Shown in pieces: positions 8,537 through 16,446 of a stretch of 64,000 nt of DNA. A model generated the notes under the pieces. That model did no database searches, had not been told where the DNA came from, and saw only the letters and a list, made by a program, of their open reading frames with translations. This stretch comes from Paraburkholderia acidisoli (GTDB lineage Bacteria > Pseudomonadota > Gammaproteobacteria > Burkholderiales > Burkholderiaceae). A program made the translations under genes and the position numbers. Each line of letters begins with the position of its first letter. Position 1 is the stretch's first letter. The stretch lies in assembly GCF_009789675.1 (NCBI RefSeq), contig NZ_CP046914.1, positions 744,001 to 808,000 of the forward strand, written 5' to 3'.

Positions 8537-8899
8537 ATGAAACTCGCATTCCTTCGCACCGCCGTGGCATCCTGCGCGTTGCTCGCGGCGCAATTCGCCT
8601 GGGCGCATGCCTATCCCACGCATCAGGAGCCGGCGGCAGGCGCGACCGCGCCCACGAGCGTGAATGCCGTGGTGATCGATTTCGACGACGGACTCGAGCC
8701 CGCGTTCAGCTCGATCGACGTCACCGACGCGCAAGGCAAGTCGGTGATCCGCGAAAAGGCCAAGGTGGACGCGCAGAATAGCAAGCGCATGTCGGTCGCG
8801 CTCAACGCGCTTACGCCGGGCAAGTATTCGGTGGTGTGGATTGCCGTGGCCGCCGACGGTCACCGCACGACGGGGCACTACGCGTTCAATGTGAAATAA
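8537..8899 (+). CDS. copC: CopC-family periplasmic copper-binding protein
   Basis: A 120-residue CopC/PcoC-like protein. A signal peptide (MKLAFLRTAVASCALLAAQFAWA) ends directly before the conserved N-terminal His of the Cu(II) site (HAYPTHQEPAAGA). The Ig-like beta fold continues to the C-terminal motif SVVWIAVAADGHRTTGHYAF, where the D-G-H and the second His match copper ligands of the family. CopC proteins bind copper in the periplasm and often pass it to CopD. No copD is visible here. A strong terminator follows the stop codon. Confidence 0.9.
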   Translation: MKLAFLRTAVASCALLAAQFAWAHAYPTHQEPAAGATAPTSVNAVVIDFDDGLEPAFSSIDVTDAQGKSVIREKAKVDAQNSKRMSVALNALTPGKYSVVWIAVAADGHRTTGHYAFNVK

Positions 8900-8915
8900 G
8901 CGCTACGAAGCATGC

Positions 8916-8942
8916 AAGGGCCATCCTGCGATGGCCCTTTTT
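8916..8942. terminator. Bidirectional rho-independent terminator
   Basis: A 10-bp GC-rich stem (AAGGGCCATC / GATGGCCCTT, loop CTGC) is followed by five T on the plus strand and preceded by AA. It ends the copC transcript and also lies at the 3' end of the convergent small gene at 8942. Confidence 0.8.
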
Positions 8943-9181
8943 CATTGCAGCATGCCGGGGGCGAAGGCCTCGGGCGCGAACGCGTCCGGTGCGCCGTTGA
9001 GCGCGTCGTACAACTCGGCGAGCGGCAGGTCGCCGATCTCGCTATGCAGATAGGCGGTGAACGCGCGATCGTAGAGCGCGCGACCGGCGTCGGTGTCCAT
9101 CGACAGGTCGAAACCGTCGAGCACGAGGCCCGCCATGGCGTCGGCTTCGATGAGTATGTGTTCGGCTTTCTTGCGTTCCAT
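8942..9181 (-). CDS. Small acidic hypothetical protein, 79 aa
   Basis: A 79-residue protein beginning MERKKAEHILIEADAMAGLVL and ending in an Ala/Pro-rich tail (APDAFAPEAFAPGML). It is soluble and acidic, with no signal peptide or membrane segment and no domain I recognise. Codon use is ordinary and GC-rich. It is convergent with copC and divergent from the SET-domain gene. It is kept as a likely gene because of codon quality and the terminator placed at its end; no function is offered. Confidence 0.6.
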   Translation of the reverse strand: MERKKAEHILIEADAMAGLVLDGFDLSMDTDAGRALYDRAFTAYLHSEIGDLPLAELYDALNGAPDAFAPEAFAPGMLQ

Positions 9182-9380
9182 GGTGATTCGAATACGACAG
9201 CAGAGTGACCATTTTAGTGAATCCGTAGAGGAACGCCACTACCGATTTTCCACGCGATCGATGCACCGGAAATGCCGCACGTCTGCACCGCTTGCGAGCG
9301 TTCGCAAACCGCGCGCGATTTGTGTTCTCGCTTTCATTCTGGCCATCTATACTGGCCGGACTCACGCGTGAAAGATCCCC

Positions 9381-9836
9381 ATGACCAGACGAATCGCCGT
9401 CAGACGCTCGCCGGTGCACGGCCGAGGCGTCTATGCATTGCGCCCGCTTCGCGCAGGCGAACGCATCCTCGAATACAAGGGGAAAATCTTGAGCTGGCGT
9501 AGCGCCACACGGCGCTATAACCGGCGCGAGGAAGGCGCGCATACGTTCCTGTTCGGCCTCTCCGACGGCCGCGTGATCGACGGCGGCCAGGGCGGCAATT
9601 CCTCGCGCTGGTTCAACCACGCCTGCGAAGCGAATTGCGAAACGGTCGAGATAGACGGTCGCGTATTCATCGAGGCGCGCCGAGACATTCACGCGGGCGA
9701 AGAACTCTTTATCGACTACGCACTCGAGTTGCCCAGCGACGCCTGCGAAGACACCATTCGTGAGTATGTTTGCCGATGCGGCACGCCGGTGTGCCGCGGC
9801 ACCATGCTCGGTGCAGGCGAAAGCGCGAGCGAATAA
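9381..9836 (+). CDS. SET-domain protein-lysine methyltransferase with post-SET motif
   Basis: A 151-residue minimal SET-domain protein. It has the Gly-rich SAM-binding start (RSPVHGRGVYALRPLRAGE), the NHACEANCE motif equivalent to the NHS/C motif of the pseudoknot, and GEELFIDYAL, which holds the catalytic Tyr. A C-terminal CxCxxxxC cluster (YVCRCGTPVCRGT) follows and matches the Zn-binding post-SET module. Such proteins transfer methyl groups from S-adenosylmethionine to lysines. In bacteria the targets are mostly unknown, with DNA-binding proteins, ribosomal proteins or host histones all suggested for relatives. The gene stands alone, converging on the aldolase gene with 8 bp between the stop codons. 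Confidence 0.85.
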   Translation: MTRRIAVRRSPVHGRGVYALRPLRAGERILEYKGKILSWRSATRRYNRREEGAHTFLFGLSDGRVIDGGQGGNSSRWFNHACEANCETVEIDGRVFIEARRDIHAGEELFIDYALELPSDACEDTIREYVCRCGTPVCRGTMLGAGESASE

Positions 9837-9844
9837 ATCGCCGC

Positions 9845-10555
9845 TCAGCCGAGCGTTCTTCTCAGCGCTTCGAAGAACAATGTCGATTGCAGGCGTTCGC
9901 CCTGCACTTGCTCCGCCACGCGCTGCGCGAGTTCCGCGTTGACCGGCCGCAGCGGCCGGCCCGTGGAGAGCGCAATCACCTGGGCGGCGCACGCGCGCTC
10001 CAGATAGTAGAGATCGTCGAACGCATAATCCACGCGCTCGCCGCACACCACCACGCCGTGATTGCCGAGGAAGCCCACGTCTTTTCCCGCGAGCGCATGC
10101 GCAATACGTTCGCCTTCTTCGGGACCGAGCGCGAGCCCGTTGTACGCGTGATCGAGCGCGACGCGGCCGTGATAGCGCATGGCGTTTTGTGACAGCGTCG
10201 TGTCGAGCCCGCAGTCTATCGTGAGCGTTAGCGCGGTGGCATACGGCATATGTGTGTGAAGCACGCAGGTCTTGTTCGCTATGCGATGAATGGCAGCGTG
10301 TATGAACATGGCCGTGGGCTCGACTTCATGATGCCCCGCCACGACCTCGCCTGCGCCGTCCACCACGACGATGTCGTCGGCATGCACTTCGCTCCACATC
10401 AGTCCGCGCGGATTCAGCAGGAACAACCCACTCTCTTCGGGCAGCGCCACGCTGAAATGATTGCAAACGCCCTCACCCAAACCGAAATGCGCAGCGGCAC
10501 GCAACGCAAGTGCGAGATCGGACCGCAATGTCGCAACGTGTGAATCGTTGAACAT
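9845..10555 (-). CDS. Class II aldolase/adducin-family protein
   Basis: A 236-residue protein of the class II aldolase/adducin superfamily (relatives include FucA and AraD). Metal-binding histidines are visible in LHTHMPYATALT and in FLGNHGVVVCGERVD; GEGVCNHFSVALPE near residue 28 matches the N-terminal substrate loop. A GAGGT ribosome binding site precedes ATG 10555. The substrate cannot be read from the sequence. It has no metabolic partner genes nearby and is transcribed away from a long AT-rich intergenic region. Confidence 0.85.
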   Translation of the reverse strand: MFNDSHVATLRSDLALALRAAAHFGLGEGVCNHFSVALPEESGLFLLNPRGLMWSEVHADDIVVVDGAGEVVAGHHEVEPTAMFIHAAIHRIANKTCVLHTHMPYATALTLTIDCGLDTTLSQNAMRYHGRVALDHAYNGLALGPEEGERIAHALAGKDVGFLGNHGVVVCGERVDYAFDDLYYLERACAAQVIALSTGRPLRPVNAELAQRVAEQVQGERLQSTLFFEALRRTLG

Positions 10556-11191
10556 GAAAACCTCGATTAAATGTCGTCAATGGGCGAACCGGATTATTCG
10601 TCTGATTATTCAATCATAATTGAACGAATGATCGCGCCATTAAAAGAAAAGAAAAAAATAGAAATAGATCCGTTTCCCCTCTTAAGTTTTTACCGCACTC
10701 GCCGTCAATGCCGTTAACTCAAGGCGTGGCGTGGCGCCGGCGTGTGCAAGACCCGCCAATCCGCTGATGTTTAGCTCGTAAAGTGGCAGATCGCCCGGTA
10801 AATGATGCCGACAATTCTGCATTTTGTGACATTTACTTACGCCTATTTCTCACATCAAAGGGGAAATTTCCGGTAACATCGCCGCGAAAAATCAGACTAA
10901 AGCAGTGTTTACCAACGCAGGACGCAAACGATTGCGCGAGTCTCCCGAATGAAAAAGGGAACCAGCGCGGCTGAGTCACGCGAATTGAAAACACTGCCAC
11001 GGTACTCATTAGCGCGTCCGCAATGAATGGATTTTCGAGTCACACCCTTTTCGTTTTTTCGAAACGGTGTTTTCGAAATTCAAATTAATTAGCGCGGCGC
11101 TCGCGAATAACCAACCGACTGCCCGATAGCCGCTCCCGAGTGCGCAATGCGCGCCGCTGCAGGCTGGGCGTCGCTTTGCCTTTTGAAAACG
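10556..11191. other. AT-rich intergenic region between divergent genes
   Basis: About 636 bp without a convincing gene and visibly richer in A and T than its surroundings, for example the A-rich run near 10645-10665. It must hold the promoters of the class II aldolase gene (leftward) and of the GH-like lipoprotein gene (rightward). Two copies of a TTTCGAAA sequence (11057-11064 and 11071-11078) lie 14 bp apart, about 115 bp before the lipoprotein start. No RNA gene or regulator site could be assigned. Confidence 0.6.
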
Positions 11192-13144
11192 ATGAAGCTT
11201 GTTTATTTACTTCTTTCGTCGGCACTCGTGCTGACGGCGTGCGGCGGCGGCGGCTCCGGCACGAATGCGGCCGCAGGCGGCACGACGGCGGCCGACGCGG
11301 GTTCGAATGCCAGCAATGGCGCGAGCGGTTCGGGCTCCTCGAATGCCGTGGTGCGCGGCTTGAACGGCTCCGCCATCGCGCCGGGCGCGATGAGCTGCGG
11401 CGCGCCTGCCACCTCGGGCGCGACAGCGAGCGGCACGCTCGTTTCCGCCGACACGCCCACTGCGCAAAGCGGCCGCATGTTCAACGCGGGCGCCACGTTC
11501 CCCGTGGCATTCACGACGAACGCACCGGCCGCCGATACGCTGAACTGGTCGATCAGCGATCAGCTCGGCAAGGTCGCGGCGAGCGGCACGCTGCCGGTTG
11601 CGGCCGGCGCGGTGACCACCACGCTCAGTTGCTCGTCCACGCTCGCCGGCTACTTCGCCATCAGCGCGACGCTGGCGAACGCAGGCGGTCAAGTTCCTTC
11701 GGCGGGCACGCGCCCGACCGGCAATGCCACGTTTGGCGTGCTGCCCGATCTTTCCAACGTGCTGCCGGCCGTGACGTATGCGCATCAGGATCAGCATCGC
11801 TTCGGCATGCAGGGCGAAAACGACAACGGCGACGTGCTCGGCGCGCTCGGCATCTCGTGGAATTTCGATCATCGCGAGCTGTACAACATGGAGCCGAACG
11901 GCCCCAACACGTTCAATCCGTACGCGAACGCGAATGCGGACCCGTTCTATCTCACGGGCAACGTGATGCGCCTCATTCGTCTCGACGGCATTCCCGCGTG
12001 GGCGAGCCCGACCAATGCATTCGAAGACGAATCGCTGCCGCCCACCGACCTCGCGTACTACCAGAACTACATGGCGCGCGTGGGCACTGAATCGAACATC
12101 ATTCGCACGACGCACTTCCCGAATCAATCGGCGAACTACTACCAGCTCACCTGGGAACCGGACTCGCAGTGGGCGGGCAACGACGCGCAGTTCGTACAGC
12201 TCTATCAAGCCGTGTATCAAGGCATCCACTCGACGGATCCGCACGCCGTGGTGATGGGCACGACGGACACCGCACCGATTTCCACGAGCAATCGCCTCAA
12301 GGAACTCGCGCCGCTGGGCTTCGCGCAGTACATCGACGGCGTGACGACGCACGGTTACTACGACATCGACGGCAATTCGCCTTCGGTGCCGCCGGAGCGC
12401 TATGCGGGCGATCCGTCCACGTTCAACAATTCGCTGAACGGCCAGATGCGCGCGCTGCGCAATGAAATGGCAGCCGACTACAAGCCGGGCATGAAGTTGT
12501 TCCAGACCGAAGTAGGCATCAGCTACGACAACGGTAGCGCGTACGGCCCGAATTACCCCACGGCCAATGTCCTGTTCGCGCAGGGCGCGTTGACGGCGCG
12601 CGCACACCTGATCGTGCTCGGCGAAGGCGCGGACCAGACGTGGGTGTTCTACGGCGCGGACTTCCCCGGTTTGATCGGCTACGGCACCTTCTTCGATCTC
12701 GCCGATGCGCAAGGCCAGTACGGCGCGACCAACATCAGCCCGAAGCCTTCGGCGATGGCCGTGGCCGCAATGACGCGCATTCTCGACGGCACCAATACGC
12801 TGGGCCCCGTGAACGGCACGCCGTCGGGCGTCTACGCGTATGCGTTCCAGCAGTTGAACAACGGCAGCGTGATCACGGCGCTCTGGACGCACAACAACAG
12901 CGTCTGGAACGCGAGCAGCGGCTTCAGCTCGACGTATAGCGTGCCCTACACGCTCAACGTGGATGCGCCGGGCACGAGCGGCACCGTGACGGTACTCGAC
13001 GAGATGGGCAATCCCACTTCGATGAACTACAGCAACGGCACGCTCTCGCTGAACCTCACGGAGTCGCCGGTGTATGTGGTGTCGGCCAACGCCTCCGTGG
13101 CGAGCGCCAATTCGACCTTGCCCGCGGGCTACGTGCCGAATTGA
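11192..13144 (+). CDS. Secreted lipoprotein with glycoside-hydrolase-like (clan GH-A) domain
   Basis: A 650-residue exported protein. The N-terminus is a lipoprotein signal (MKLVYLLLSSALVLTACGGG; lipobox LTAC) followed by a low-complexity Gly/Ala/Ser linker and a beta-rich domain to about residue 190. The next part resembles a TIM-barrel glycosidase of the GH39/GH5 kind. QLTWEPDSQW carries a candidate acid/base Glu, and KLFQTEVGISYD a candidate nucleophile Glu. The C-terminal part is a beta-sandwich (SLNLTESPVYVVSA). Such enzymes, for example PslG of Pseudomonas, cut exopolysaccharides. ATG 11192 was chosen because it starts the signal peptide directly. A terminator follows. The substrate is unknown. 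Confidence 0.75.
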   Translation: MKLVYLLLSSALVLTACGGGGSGTNAAAGGTTAADAGSNASNGASGSGSSNAVVRGLNGSAIAPGAMSCGAPATSGATASGTLVSADTPTAQSGRMFNAGATFPVAFTTNAPAADTLNWSISDQLGKVAASGTLPVAAGAVTTTLSCSSTLAGYFAISATLANAGGQVPSAGTRPTGNATFGVLPDLSNVLPAVTYAHQDQHRFGMQGENDNGDVLGALGISWNFDHRELYNMEPNGPNTFNPYANANADPFYLTGNVMRLIRLDGIPAWASPTNAFEDESLPPTDLAYYQNYMARVGTESNIIRTTHFPNQSANYYQLTWEPDSQWAGNDAQFVQLYQAVYQGIHSTDPHAVVMGTTDTAPISTSNRLKELAPLGFAQYIDGVTTHGYYDIDGNSPSVPPERYAGDPSTFNNSLNGQMRALRNEMAADYKPGMKLFQTEVGISYDNGSAYGPNYPTANVLFAQGALTARAHLIVLGEGADQTWVFYGADFPGLIGYGTFFDLADAQGQYGATNISPKPSAMAVAAMTRILDGTNTLGPVNGTPSGVYAYAFQQLNNGSVITALWTHNNSVWNASSGFSSTYSVPYTLNVDAPGTSGTVTVLDEMGNPTSMNYSNGTLSLNLTESPVYVVSANASVASANSTLPAGYVPN

Positions 13145-13174
13145 CGTAGCGATCCCGCTTCGCTAGAACGACCG

Positions 13175-13202
13175 AAGGGCAGCGCATTGCGCTGCCCTTT
13201 TT
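13175..13202 (+). terminator. Rho-independent terminator after the GH-like gene
   Basis: An 11-bp perfect stem (AAGGGCAGCGC / GCGCTGCCCTT, loop ATT) ends in a T run. It lies 30 bp after the stop codon and also faces the 3' end of the convergent gene at 13219. Confidence 0.85.
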
Positions 13203-13218
13203 CATTCACTCGCGCGAG

Positions 13219-13644
13219 TTACAACTGCGGACACGACAGCACCTGCATGGGCTGCGTCGTGATGCCTGGTTTGCCGTCGGTGGTCGGCGTGCCTTGCGGG
13301 GGCGTGGAGATCAGTCGCACGCTGTTCGGCCCCGCATTGGCGAGCGCGTACTTCTCTTCGCCACCTTGCGGCTGCCAGTAAGCGCGGAACATTTGTCCCT
13401 CGGTAAAGACGAGCAACGTGCCGTGCGTGGTCCGGCCGCCGGAAACGAAATCAACGGCTTCGCCGTTGCGCAGGGTAAAGCCCGCATCCGCAGCGTTGCC
13501 GTTGCCCGCTGCGCCCGTGCCCACGAGCTTGCCGCACGGCGGCGCGCCCGTTGCGCCGGGCGCAACGTCGGCGGCGAAGACGGGCGCCGCAAGTGCCAAC
13601 GCCGCGCCGGCACTCATCAGCGCGCTAATCCACTTTCCATTCAT
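13219..13644 (-). CDS. Exported hypothetical protein, 141 aa
   Basis: A 141-residue protein with a Sec signal peptide (MNGKWISALMSAGAALALAAPVFA, cleavage probably after AFAA-like VFA). The mature part has only two Cys residues, near each end (PPCGKL and LSCPQL), which could form a disulfide. No catalytic motif or known domain was recognised. It is probably a periplasmic protein of the Burkholderia group. It converges on the GH-like gene and shares its terminator region. Confidence 0.7.
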   Translation of the reverse strand: MNGKWISALMSAGAALALAAPVFAADVAPGATGAPPCGKLVGTGAAGNGNAADAGFTLRNGEAVDFVSGGRTTHGTLLVFTEGQMFRAYWQPQGGEEKYALANAGPNSVRLISTPPQGTPTTDGKPGITTQPMQVLSCPQL

Positions 13645-13715
13645 GCGTCACGCTCGCTTTCGGTGATTAAAAGAAGTGCATTTGGGCGCAATTTACGTTC
13701 CCATTTCACTCGATT

Positions 13716-14270
13716 TCATTCGATTAACTTACTGCTGTCGCCCGCGAGCAGCATCTGCGGATACTGGGAGAACGCCCAGCCCTGCGCGCCGCGTTCGAGC
13801 ATCCACGTCATGTCGTAGCGATCTTCGGGCCAAATAGCTGGCACGGCAGGCGCGGCGGGCACATGCGAGAACAACGTGGTGAGGACCTTGTGTTCCCACG
13901 AGACCAACACGACGCCCTCCTGCGCGAGTACGTCGGCCATGAGCGCGGCGCCATCGTCCTTGAGATACGAATTCACGTACTTCACGCGCGACGTTTCCTG
14001 CAGCAATGCCACCAGTGGTTCGATGGTCTGCATCGGCCGCTTGCTCTTGCTGCCGGGCCCGAGTCCTGGGGCGTAGACCGCGTCGGGGCGCACGCGTCCC
14101 CAGCGCGCGTCCTGTTCCGACGAGAAGAAATGCGCCAGCGCGCCAGCGCGTTGCCAGCCACGCACGGCGAGACTGTCGTCGTCGGGATTGCCCGCGGCGT
14201 CCACGCCTTTGCCGAAGCCCGTAGCCGGCTTTTCCGCATGGCGAATGAAAAGAATACGTTTGGGTCCCAT
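13716..14270 (-). CDS. Histidine phosphatase superfamily protein
   Basis: A 184-residue protein of the histidine phosphatase (phosphoglycerate mutase-like) superfamily. The N-terminal RILFIRHAEKP carries the RHG-type catalytic His (here R-H-A). The second catalytic His is probably in VVLVSWEHKVLTTLF, and YAPGLGPGSKSKRPMQTIE is the substrate loop. The replacement of the usual RHG Gly by Ala occurs in several relatives. The physiological phosphoester is unknown. It is a single leftward gene, divergent from the glycosyltransferase gene. Confidence 0.8.
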   Translation of the reverse strand: MGPKRILFIRHAEKPATGFGKGVDAAGNPDDDSLAVRGWQRAGALAHFFSSEQDARWGRVRPDAVYAPGLGPGSKSKRPMQTIEPLVALLQETSRVKYVNSYLKDDGAALMADVLAQEGVVLVSWEHKVLTTLFSHVPAAPAVPAIWPEDRYDMTWMLERGAQGWAFSQYPQMLLAGDSSKLIE

Positions 14271-14473
14271 GTGCTCTCCATTGGCGGTTGGGTTACCGGT
14301 AAGTCATGACGCGCGAGTTGGCTTTCTGGCGACGCTGATGTCTCTCATGACGCGCCTGAACACGGGTTTGAACCCTGAAAACGCAAGGCGTTCCGCTTCT
14401 TTGCGATCTCCACTTCCTCGATTGGCATGGCACATGCGCAAAGCGTTGCAAACGATGCAAGCAAGGAGCCCGC

Positions 14474-15763
14474 ATGAAAATCGCCCTGGTCAGTGAACAC
14501 GCCTCGCCCCTCGTCGCGGTGGGAGGCGTGGATTCCGGCGGGCAAAACGTTTATGTCGCGCACGTGGCGCGTCAACTCCAACGCGCCGGCCATCAAGTCG
14601 ACGTGTTCACGCGTCGCGATCGCGCGCTGTTGCCGCCCATTTCGCTTAATGAAGGCGTGCGTGTCGTACATGTGCCCGCGGGTCCGCCCATGCAATTGCC
14701 GAAGGAAATGGTGTTGCCGCATATGCCGGCCTTCACCGAGTTTCTCGTTGATTTCTGCCGCAAGGAAACACCGGCCTATGACGTGGTTCACGCGAACTTC
14801 TTCATGTCGGGGATGGCCGCGCTCGAAGTCAAGGACGCACTGCGCCTACCGCTGGTAATGACGTTTCATGGGCTCGGCCGGGTGCGCCGCGCTCATCAAG
14901 GCGTGAACGATGGTTTTGCCGATGAACGAATCGCGATCGAAGATCGGCTCGTGCGTCGCGCCGATTGCCTCGTCGCCGAAAGCCCTGCGGACGAGGCCGA
15001 TCTCATCGAGCAGTACCACGCCGACCCGTCACGCATCGCGCTCGTGGCGGCCGGCTTCGACCCCGACCTGTTCTTTCCCGGCGACCGCGCCGAAGCTCGT
15101 ACACGCCTCGGCTGGCCGCGCGACGAATTTGCCGTGCTTCAGGCAGCGCGACTCGTCCCGCGCAAAGGCATCGACGACCTCGTGCGCGCGGTGGGCATCC
15201 TGCAGGCGCGGCATGGCGTGAAAGCGCACCTCTATCTCGCGGGCGGCGACGCCGAAACGCCCAACGAAATTGCCACGCCCGAGATCGGGCGCTTGCGCGG
15301 CGTGGCGCATCGTTGCGGCATCGAGGAACGCGTGACCTTCGTTGGCCGCCGCAATCCCGTGCAATTGCGCGAGCTCTATCGCGCCGCCAACGTGTTCGCG
15401 ACCACGCCGTGGTACGAAGCATTCGGCATGACGACCGTCGAGGCGATGGCCTGCGCCACGCCCGTGATCGGCTCGGACACCGGCGGCCTTCGCCATACGG
15501 TACGGCATGGCGAAACCGGCTGGCTCGTGCCGCCGCGCGACGCCACGGCCATCGCGGAACGCTTGCTTCAGCTTCACGCCGATCCGCAACGCGCTCGTGC
15601 AATGGGCGAGGCGGGCCGCGTGCGCGCGCAAACCTATTTCACGTGGCGCCGCATCGGGCTCGAACTCGAAGACCTGTATGCGCGCGTCGCGAAGCTCGGC
15701 GGTTTGCGACGCGCAGGCGCGGCCGATAACTCGCACGACGGCGCCATGCGCGCATTCGGCTAA
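14474..15763 (+). CDS. Family 4-type (GT-B) glycosyltransferase
   Basis: A 429-residue retaining glycosyltransferase. The N-terminal domain begins MKIALVSEHASPL and has the GGVDSGGQNVYVAHVARQL motif seen in sucrose-phosphate-synthase-like and MshA-like enzymes. The C-terminal nucleotide-sugar domain has EAFGMTTVEAMACATPVIG and DTGGLRHTV, the EX7E region. A clear AAGGAG ribosome binding site precedes ATG 14474. The HAD protein gene starts 11 bp after the stop codon, so the two are probably cotranslated. They may belong to an ADP-heptose or surface-glycan route; donor and acceptor are unknown. Confidence 0.85.
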   Translation: MKIALVSEHASPLVAVGGVDSGGQNVYVAHVARQLQRAGHQVDVFTRRDRALLPPISLNEGVRVVHVPAGPPMQLPKEMVLPHMPAFTEFLVDFCRKETPAYDVVHANFFMSGMAALEVKDALRLPLVMTFHGLGRVRRAHQGVNDGFADERIAIEDRLVRRADCLVAESPADEADLIEQYHADPSRIALVAAGFDPDLFFPGDRAEARTRLGWPRDEFAVLQAARLVPRKGIDDLVRAVGILQARHGVKAHLYLAGGDAETPNEIATPEIGRLRGVAHRCGIEERVTFVGRRNPVQLRELYRAANVFATTPWYEAFGMTTVEAMACATPVIGSDTGGLRHTVRHGETGWLVPPRDATAIAERLLQLHADPQRARAMGEAGRVRAQTYFTWRRIGLELEDLYARVAKLGGLRRAGAADNSHDGAMRAFG

Positions 15764-15774
15764 CGGGAGTCACG

Positions 15775-16410
15775 ATGCTGATGCGATCCGCACGGGCACA
15801 GTGGCCCGCTGTCTTTCTCGACATTAACGGCGCGTTGATTCACGACTCGTGGCATCGCGACAATCACGCCGACCCCGCTCGCATGCGCCTGGCGCCGGGC
15901 GCGGCGGAAGCGCTCGAACGGCTCGCGCAAGCGCCGCTACGGCTCGTTATTGTGAGCCATCAGCGCGACGTTTCGCTCGACAAAATGGAAACCCAGTTGC
16001 AACGTCTGTTCGCGCGCTGCGGTGCGAGGCTGCACGCCGCGTACTGGTGCCCGCACGATTCGCACGATTTGCACGATCCGCGTGGCGCGCTCGCCACCTA
16101 CGCGGGCGCCTGTACGTGCCGCAAACCGCAGCCGGGCATGTTGTTGCGCGCGCAACGAGAGCACGATATCGACCTGTCGCAGAGCTGGCTCATCGGCGAA
16201 CACGCGAACGATATCGAAGCGGGCAATCGCGCGGGTTGCCGCTCGATACTCACCGACGGCGGCAACGAAGCGGCATGGCACAGCGAGCCCGCGCGCTTGC
16301 CGTATGCGATCGTGACGAATCTGCACGACGCCGCGCAGATGATCGTCGAACGCCATGCCTACGAGCATGCGGAGCCCGCGCCGGAAGTGACAGGAACGCA
16401 CTTTGCGTGA
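15775..16410 (+). CDS. GmhB-like HAD-superfamily protein with altered catalytic motifs
   Basis: A 211-residue protein related to the HAD-IIIA histidinol-phosphatase/D-glycero-manno-heptose-bisphosphate phosphatase (GmhB) group. The GmhB zinc site is kept: WCPHDS gives C-x-H and GACTCRKPQPGML gives C-x-C, with the motif III Lys in CRKP. However, motif I reads FLDINGAL, so Asp16 is present but the acid/base Asp two positions on is Asn18. Motif IV reads IGEHANDIEAG, with Glu where GD is usual. Activity may be weakened, altered or lost. It is coupled to the glycosyltransferase gene upstream (11-bp gap). Confidence 0.8.
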   Translation: MLMRSARAQWPAVFLDINGALIHDSWHRDNHADPARMRLAPGAAEALERLAQAPLRLVIVSHQRDVSLDKMETQLQRLFARCGARLHAAYWCPHDSHDLHDPRGALATYAGACTCRKPQPGMLLRAQREHDIDLSQSWLIGEHANDIEAGNRAGCRSILTDGGNEAAWHSEPARLPYAIVTNLHDAAQMIVERHAYEHAEPAPEVTGTHFA

Positions 16411-16446
16411 TCGTCTTCCAAAGCCGTCACTCGGCGAGGAGACGTC

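Noticed and set aside
10783..10974. A 63-codon open frame in the AT-rich region
   Set aside because: No ribosome binding site, poor codon quality for this genome and no recognisable feature.
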